Source: VAXT01 sp963698015
GTDB taxonomy: Bacteria; Actinomycetota; Thermoleophilia; Gaiellales; Gaiellaceae
Length of the DNA stretch: 64,000 bases
Direction: 5' to 3'
NCBI GenBank assembly: GCA_963698015.1
Contig: OY969109.1
Span: 1,550,001 to 1,614,000, forward strand
Of this stretch, positions 59,232 to 64,000 are shown piece by piece. Each line of letters starts with the position of its first letter. Within the stretch, counting starts at the first letter, position 1. A program made the translations under genes and the position numbers. The notes beneath the pieces are model-generated. The model did not search any database. It had not been told where the DNA came from and saw nothing but the letters and a program-made list of their open reading frames with translations.

Positions 59232-60765
59232 GGCGGACCGAAGAGTGATGGGCGACGCCGTCGGACGGTACACAGCGCCCGAGCTTCCTCCGGACGAGCC
59301 GGTCGAAGTCGGGCGCTACGTCGACGCCCTCAAGCGCAGCCGCTGGCTGATCGCGGTCATCGTCGTCTCGCTGACCGCGGCGGTGCTCGTGATCTCGCTG
59401 CTCCTGCCCAAGACCTACCAGGCAACCTCGAAGCTCGTCCTCGATCAGACACCGCAGTCGCTGCCGTCGTCGGACGCCCAGTCGACCCAGCGCGACCTGG
59501 CGACGGTCCGCGTCCTGCTGACGACACGGGAGCTGCTCGCCGCGGCTGCGAAGAACGGTCTGCAGGGCGAGACGGTGGACTCGCTGCGCGGCAAGGTGTC
59601 CGCGAGCGTCGACCAGGACGCGAACGTCATCAACATCGTCGCCACCGACGACACGGCGCGCGGGGCGGCCGCGATCGCCAATGTCGTCGCGGCCACGTTC
59701 CTCGCCAGGGAGCGGCGCGTACAGCAGCGCCAGGTGAACCGGACGCGCGCCGTGCTCGAGAAGGAGCTCGCGGACCTGCAGGCGTCGCTCACCCCGCTGA
59801 ACCAGGCCGAGATCGGATCCCAGATCGCCACGGTCAGACAGCAGCTGACCGACCTTGCCCTGAACGCGAACAGCGGCTCGACGCTCCAGCTCGCCGAGCG
59901 CGCGAACGTGCCCAGCTCGGCGAGCTCGCCGCAGCCGATCCGCAATGCGCTCTTCGCGGCCTTTGCGGGGCTCTTCATCGCCGCGCTCGTCGTGCTCGCC
60001 CGCGCCCAGCTCAGGCCGCGCGTGAGCGGCTCCCGGGAGCTGGGCCGCCTGCTCGACCTTCCGGTGATGGTCGAAGTCCCGTTCGTACGACGCCGGTTCG
60101 GACATTCGCCGAACACGTTGAGCGCGGTCGAATACGAGGCTTACCAGACGCTCCAGGCGACGCTCCGCATGCAGCTGCCGCCCGACAGCCAGCGAACCGT
60201 GCTCGTGACGAGCGCCCTGCACGGAGAAGGCAAGACCGAGGTCACCGCGGCACTCGGTCTCGTGCTCGCGCAGGCCGGACAGCGGACGTGGCTCGTCTCG
60301 GCGGACATGCGCTGGCCGAGGCTCCACGAGCTCTTCGACGTGGCTCAGACGCCCGGGCTCGCCGAGGTGCTCGCGAGCGGCCGGCACGGTGAGGGCGCCG
60401 TTACCGTCGGCGCCCGCAAGGGGACGACCGAGAGCGGCGGCCGTCTCCACGTTCTCGCCAGCGGGCAGAGACCGCCCGACCCGGCGCAGCTGCTGGCCGG
60501 AGACGCCCTGGACGGCTTCTTCGACGACATCAAGGAGTCGGAGTACGACTACGTGCTCCTCGACGGGCCGCCGCTCCTCGGGCTTGTCGACAGCCAGGTG
60601 CTCGCGCAGCGCGTCGACGGCGTGATCGTCGTCTGCCGGCCCGACCGTCTGACGTCGGAGACCGCGATCGACATGCGTGAGCTGCTTCAACGGCTCAGGG
60701 CTCCTGCGCTCGGCCTCGTGGTCATCGGCGGCCGTAGCTCGCGGATCTCATACCTCGAGAGCTAG
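59230..60765 (+). CDS. Wzz/BY-kinase-like polysaccharide co-polymerase
   Basis: A 511-aa protein with a Wzz domain (TM1 LIAVIVVSLTAAVLVISLLLP, about residues 38-58; TM2 ALFAAFAGLFIAALVVLAR, about 240-258) and a cytoplasmic P-loop ATPase. Walker A is SALHGEGKTEVTAALG (GKTE instead of the usual GKTT/S). The Walker A-prime reads LVSADMRWPR, where the first Asp of the usual LIDADLRRP is Ser. Walker B is VLLDGPPLLGLVDS. The C-terminus (GGRSSRISYLES) has one Tyr only. It is therefore likely a degenerate kinase acting as a chain-length regulator. The shared CATG start with the divergent gene is unusual. Confidence 0.87.
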   Translation: MADRRVMGDAVGRYTAPELPPDEPVEVGRYVDALKRSRWLIAVIVVSLTAAVLVISLLLPKTYQATSKLVLDQTPQSLPSSDAQSTQRDLATVRVLLTTRELLAAAAKNGLQGETVDSLRGKVSASVDQDANVINIVATDDTARGAAAIANVVAATFLARERRVQQRQVNRTRAVLEKELADLQASLTPLNQAEIGSQIATVRQQLTDLALNANSGSTLQLAERANVPSSASSPQPIRNALFAAFAGLFIAALVVLARAQLRPRVSGSRELGRLLDLPVMVEVPFVRRRFGHSPNTLSAVEYEAYQTLQATLRMQLPPDSQRTVLVTSALHGEGKTEVTAALGLVLAQAGQRTWLVSADMRWPRLHELFDVAQTPGLAEVLASGRHGEGAVTVGARKGTTESGGRLHVLASGQRPPDPAQLLAGDALDGFFDDIKESEYDYVLLDGPPLLGLVDSQVLAQRVDGVIVVCRPDRLTSETAIDMRELLQRLRAPALGLVVIGGRSSRISYLES

Positions 60766-62125
60766 TCGGGGACCACGTCTGTCCGCGTGGGCTCACGCTC
60801 GCCGGGCGCGCGGCGCCGGCCCAGATGAGGGCGGCGAGGAACCAGAAGTGCCGCCAGTGCAGCGTGTCGATGAAGATGCTGTTCGCGAGCAGTCCGCACC
60901 AGGCGGCGAGCAAGGCGGCTGAGCCGATCCCGTAGGTGTCTCTGCCGAGGATCGCGTTGCGGCTCGCGAAGGCGAGCGTCAGCAGCAGGAGCGTCAGCAG
61001 GACGAGCAGCCCGAGCACGCCCTCCTCGGAGAGCGCGCGGACGTAGGTGCTGTGCGCCGAGATCGGCGAGATCCTCTCGAACTGGCCGGGCCCGATGCCC
61101 AGCGGGTACTTGACGGCCAACTCGATGCCGGAGTGCTGCGCTCCGAACCGCTGGGTGTCGTACGTCTGAAGGCGCGCGCGCTCGCTCAGGAACGTGAACG
61201 ACGAGGTGACCGCGAGGACGGCGAAGAGGACCGCCGTCGCCGAGACCGCCACGACGACGAAGGTCACGGCCCTGCGCCCGCCGCCGCGGCGCAGCGCGAG
61301 CACGCAGAACATGACGAACGCACCGATCACGAAGTTCAGCCACGCGGCTCGCGAGAAGGCGAAGAGGATCCCGATCGTCAGGATCGAGAGCAGGACGAGC
61401 TTCGTCGGGAGGCGCGCCCGCAGCAGGCGTGGGGCGATCGTCTCCTCGAGGAGCATCAGGGCGGCCGGGACGAGGAACGGCCCCAGCACGTTCGGGTCCT
61501 TGAACAGGCCCTGCGCGCGCGGACCGAAGACGAGGTACTGGTGGCCGGGGAACGCCACGAAGAGCGCGAGCACCGCGATCGCCGCCGAGAAGACCGCGGC
61601 CGCGATGTAGGCGCGCAGGACGGTGCGCGCGGTGAAGGCGGAACGCACGTACCCGGTCAGCCAGAGGGCGAAGATGACCAGGTAGAGCGTGATCGCGAAG
61701 AACGTGATTCCCCGTCCGACGTCGATCAGCTCGACTGACGCGAGCATGTTCAGCGTCAGGAACACGCTCAGCAGAACGGTCACGATCAGCGGCACGCGGC
61801 GGATGTAGAACCGCCCGGTCACGAACGCAACCGCGATCACGACGAAGAGGATCAGGTCGGCCGGGGCGGGCTCGACGCGAACCGCAGCGAGCAGGAAGAT
61901 GCCCAGCCCGACCGCGGCGTCGTAGCGGGCGATGGCGAGCGCGAGCGTCCCCAGGAGCCCGACCCCGAAGGCGAGGACGAGCGTCATCGGCAGTGGGTGC
62001 TTGGAGAGAGCGACTCCCGTTGCGACCGCGAACAGGAGCAGCCCGGCGGCGGCTGCGAGCCGGCCCGCGCTGCGTGCTGCGAAGTCGCCTGGCCCGTGGG
62101 CTACGGCCGGGTGCGCCGCGCTCAC
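60722..62125 (-). CDS. O-antigen ligase/polymerase family membrane protein
   Basis: A 467-aa protein with about 12 helices. The ligase domain includes GPRAQGLFKDPNVLGPFLVPAAL, ILFAFSRAAWLNFVIGA, IELAVKYPLGIGPGQFERI and AHSTYVRALSEEGVLGLL, matching the WaaL/Wzy superfamily. Its end overlaps the end of the kinase gene by 44 bp. GTG 62125 (VSAAHPAVAHG) is the chosen start; divergent from the GT4, 17 bp away. Confidence 0.87.
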   Translation of the reverse strand: MSAAHPAVAHGPGDFAARSAGRLAAAAGLLLFAVATGVALSKHPLPMTLVLAFGVGLLGTLALAIARYDAAVGLGIFLLAAVRVEPAPADLILFVVIAVAFVTGRFYIRRVPLIVTVLLSVFLTLNMLASVELIDVGRGITFFAITLYLVIFALWLTGYVRSAFTARTVLRAYIAAAVFSAAIAVLALFVAFPGHQYLVFGPRAQGLFKDPNVLGPFLVPAALMLLEETIAPRLLRARLPTKLVLLSILTIGILFAFSRAAWLNFVIGAFVMFCVLALRRGGGRRAVTFVVVAVSATAVLFAVLAVTSSFTFLSERARLQTYDTQRFGAQHSGIELAVKYPLGIGPGQFERISPISAHSTYVRALSEEGVLGLLVLLTLLLLTLAFASRNAILGRDTYGIGSAALLAAWCGLLANSIFIDTLHWRHFWFLAALIWAGAARPASVSPRGQTWSPTSSRGMRSASYGRR

Positions 62126-62142
62126 ATGTACCCTTCCGCGCC

Positions 62143-63300
62143 ATGCCGGACGCGAGTCCGCGTCCACGAGTGCTGCTGGTGATCACCCTGGCCGAGGTCG
62201 GCGGCGCCCAGTCGTACGTGGCCGCGCTGCTCCCGGCGTTGGCCGAGCGCTACGAGGTGGTGCTCGCAGCACATGGGGAGGGCCCGCTCCGCGAGGCGGC
62301 GGCTCGAGCAGGCGTGCGCTTCGTCCCGCTGGAGCACGTGCGGCGGCCGATCAATCCGTTCCGCGATCTCGCCGGTCTCGTCGAGCTGACCCGTCTCCTG
62401 CGGCGAGTGCGGCCCCAGATCCTGCACGCGAGCAGCTCGAAGGCCGGAGTCCTCGGGCGTCTCGCTGCCGCGGCGACGCGGGTGCCGATCCGCTTCTTCA
62501 CCGTCCACGGCTGGGCCTTCTCCGCGTACTCCGGGCCGGCGGGGCTCCTGTACCGAGTCTCGGACCGGCTGATGGCCCCGCTGACGACCGTCACGATCTG
62601 CGTCTCCGAGCAAGAGCTCGCCGACGGGCTCGAGGCCGGCGCGTGCCGCACCGAGAGCAGCGTCGTCATCCACAACGCGGTCGACGTCTCGGCCGCTCCC
62701 CGCTCGGGCCACGATCGTCCGACCCCGAGGCTGATCGCGGTCGGGCGGCTCAAGGCTCCGAAGGACTTCCTGACGCTGATCCGCGCGCTGGCCGCCCTCC
62801 CCGCGGACGCCTTCGAGGCGCTGATCGTGGGCGACGGCCCGGACCGCGCCGAGGTGGAGGCCGAGGTTCGACGGCTCGGGCTGGAGGGGCGGGTGCAGCT
62901 CGCGGGCGAGCGCAGCGACGTCCTCGAGCTCCTCGCGGCGTCGGACGTCTTCGTGCTCTCGAGCCGGTCGGAGGGACTGCCTGTCTCGGTGCTGGAAGCC
63001 ATGGCCGCGGAGCTGCCCGTGGTCGCGTCCGACGTCGGCGGCCTGTCCGAGCTCGTCGTCGACGGCGAGACCGGGGTCCTCGTTCCGCCGGGCGATGCCT
63101 CGGGGCTCGCGGATGCGCTCGGCCGGCTCGTCGTGGATCGCGAGCTGCGCCGGAAGCTCGGCGCCGCCGGCCGCGCTCGCGCGGACGAGCACTTCGACCT
63201 CGCCGCGTTCCGCCTGGCTCACCTCGAGCTTTACCATCGGCAGCTCGAGCTAGCCGGCGCTGTAGCGGAGCCGCCGGTAGAGACCGCGGAGCGGGGGTGA
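62143..63300 (+). CDS. GT4 family glycosyltransferase
   Basis: A 385-aa GT-B enzyme: VLLVITLAEVGGAQSYVAALL, HASSSKAGVLGRLAA, FFTVHGWAFSAYSGPAG, VIHNAVDVSAAP, RLIAVGRLKAPKDFLTLIRAL, VFVLSSRSEGLPVSVLEAMAAELPVVASDVGGLSELVVDGETG. The SSKAG/HGW pattern is common in EPS GT4 enzymes. Its end overlaps the convergent deacetylase gene by 51 bp. Confidence 0.9.
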   Translation: MPDASPRPRVLLVITLAEVGGAQSYVAALLPALAERYEVVLAAHGEGPLREAAARAGVRFVPLEHVRRPINPFRDLAGLVELTRLLRRVRPQILHASSSKAGVLGRLAAAATRVPIRFFTVHGWAFSAYSGPAGLLYRVSDRLMAPLTTVTICVSEQELADGLEAGACRTESSVVIHNAVDVSAAPRSGHDRPTPRLIAVGRLKAPKDFLTLIRALAALPADAFEALIVGDGPDRAEVEAEVRRLGLEGRVQLAGERSDVLELLAASDVFVLSSRSEGLPVSVLEAMAAELPVVASDVGGLSELVVDGETGVLVPPGDASGLADALGRLVVDRELRRKLGAAGRARADEHFDLAAFRLAHLELYHRQLELAGAVAEPPVETAERG

Positions 63301-64000
63301 GGAATCGTGGCCCCCGCCGAGCTTCGCTCTGAAGTCGAGCAGGCTGTCCCGCGCATCGACCTGGCGGCGCCGAAGGGCGAACCGGTCGGTCGCGCGGTCG
63401 TTGACGCCGGGCTCGCACGAGACCGCGATCCGGTAGCCGGCCTCGGCGGCGATCCTCGACTCACGCTCGCCGTAGAGCCCCGTCGGATAGGAGAACGCCC
63501 ACACGACCCTCCCGAGGCGGTTCTCGAGCTCCCGCTTCGAGCCCGCGATCTCCTCGCGGGCCGACGCGTCGTCCAGCGCCGGCAGGTTCGGATGGGTCAG
63601 CGAATGGGCCTCGAACCGGAGCGTGCCGTCGCGGTCCAGCTCGACGATGTCGTCCCAGTTCAGGAGCGGAGGCTGCTCGCTGTACCAGGAGAACGACGCC
63701 CTGCCGTCCGTGACGGCAGGAGAGACGAAGACGGTCGCATGAAACCCGCGCTCGGACAGGATCGGTAGGGCGTGCTCGGCGACGTCGAGGAAGCCGTCGT
63801 CGAACGTCATCGCGACCGTGCGCGCCAGAGGCTTGCCCGAGTCGAGGAGGTCGATCGCGGTCAGGACGTCGACGACGCGGTACGCCTCGGAGGCGAGGTA
63901 GTCCATCTGCTCGGCGAACGAATCCGGCGCAACGGCGAGCTCGTCCCGGTCGTGGGAGACGCGGTGGTAGAAGAGGATCCGCAGGCCGCTCGTGTCGAGG
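63250..64000 (-). CDS. Polysaccharide deacetylase (NodB/CE4), partial at window edge
   Basis: At least 249 aa; the reading frame is still open at the right edge, so the N-terminus is missing. Before ATG 63906 the frame continues upstream (ILFYHRVSHDRDELAVAPDSF), showing the true start lies beyond 64000. CE4 motifs: YHRVS, MTFDDGFLDVAEHALP (Asp metal site), FEAHSLTHPNL (His-x3-His), FSYPTGLYGERESRIAAEAG and a basic C-terminal tail. Likely deacetylates the exported polysaccharide. Confidence 0.88.
   Translation of the reverse strand, partial: LDTSGLRILFYHRVSHDRDELAVAPDSFAEQMDYLASEAYRVVDVLTAIDLLDSGKPLARTVAMTFDDGFLDVAEHALPILSERGFHATVFVSPAVTDGRASFSWYSEQPPLLNWDDIVELDRDGTLRFEAHSLTHPNLPALDDASAREEIAGSKRELENRLGRVVWAFSYPTGLYGERESRIAAEAGYRIAVSCEPGVNDRATDRFALRRRQVDARDSLLDFRAKLGGGHDSSPPLRGLYRRLRYSAG

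Overview
The window is a high-G+C chromosomal segment (by eye around 70% G+C) with frequent GTG and TTG starts and many stop/start overlaps of the GTGA or ATGA type. It suggests an actinobacterium. The housekeeping backbone tilS-hpt-ftsH-folP-folB-folK ... coaX ... greA-lysS ... clpC follows the order known from Mycobacterium tuberculosis (mesJ-hpt-ftsH-folE-folP1-folB-folK-panC-panD-coaX-lysS-lsr2-clpC1), but folE, panCD and lsr2 are absent. The missing lsr2, the leaderless-looking starts and the overall style fit a deep-branching class such as Thermoleophilia, but that placement is inference.

Layout. (1) 0.2-9.6 kb: two divergent acyl-CoA dehydrogenases, a VanW-type cell-wall protein, a hot-dog thioesterase, a Sir2 deacylase overlapped by a His-rich mini-protein, a tandem 100-bp repeat, a 49-aa zinc-ribbon protein, a lipid/diacylglycerol kinase with a probable ATT start, a DeoD-type phosphorylase and a GNAT protein. 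(2) 9.6-22.7 kb: the conserved tRNA-modification, purine-salvage, proteolysis and folate block, interrupted by an antisense subtilase between folB and folK, then DUF2469, coaX, dusB, greA and lysS. (3) 22.7-43.9 kb: a large exopolysaccharide locus lying between lysS and clpC: six GT4 and two GT2 glycosyltransferases, a flippase, a Wzz/kinase-like protein, an O-antigen ligase/polymerase, a low-molecular-weight tyrosine phosphatase, an epimerase, a polyprenyl-phosphate sugar transferase, a deacetylase, a phosphotransferase and a secreted glycosidase-like protein. (4) 44-47.9 kb: clpC and an orphan trpB2. (5) 47.9-56.2 kb: two secreted Ig-like-repeat proteins (1 versus 14 repeats), two small membrane/secreted proteins, a SigB/SigF-type sigma factor and a HicB-like protein with a membrane anchor. 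(6) 56.2-64 kb: a second polysaccharide locus (flippase, beta-helix protein, Wzz/kinase, ligase, GT4, deacetylase), cut by the window edge.

How it works together: the sugar transferase would load the first sugar on undecaprenyl phosphate, GT4/GT2 enzymes extend it, the flippases export it and the ligase/polymerases polymerise it. The chain-length/kinase proteins and the tyrosine phosphatase would control the process, and the deacetylases, beta-helix protein and glycosidase-like protein would modify or trim the product. The Ig-like proteins probably form part of the same extracellular matrix.

The most unusual signals are a two-copy intergenic structured element (8618-8783 and 17578-17665) whose stems differ in sequence but keep pairing around two conserved blocks, the recently duplicated Ig-like repeats, a terminator hairpin in the greA leader, and several genes that seem to use non-canonical start codons.
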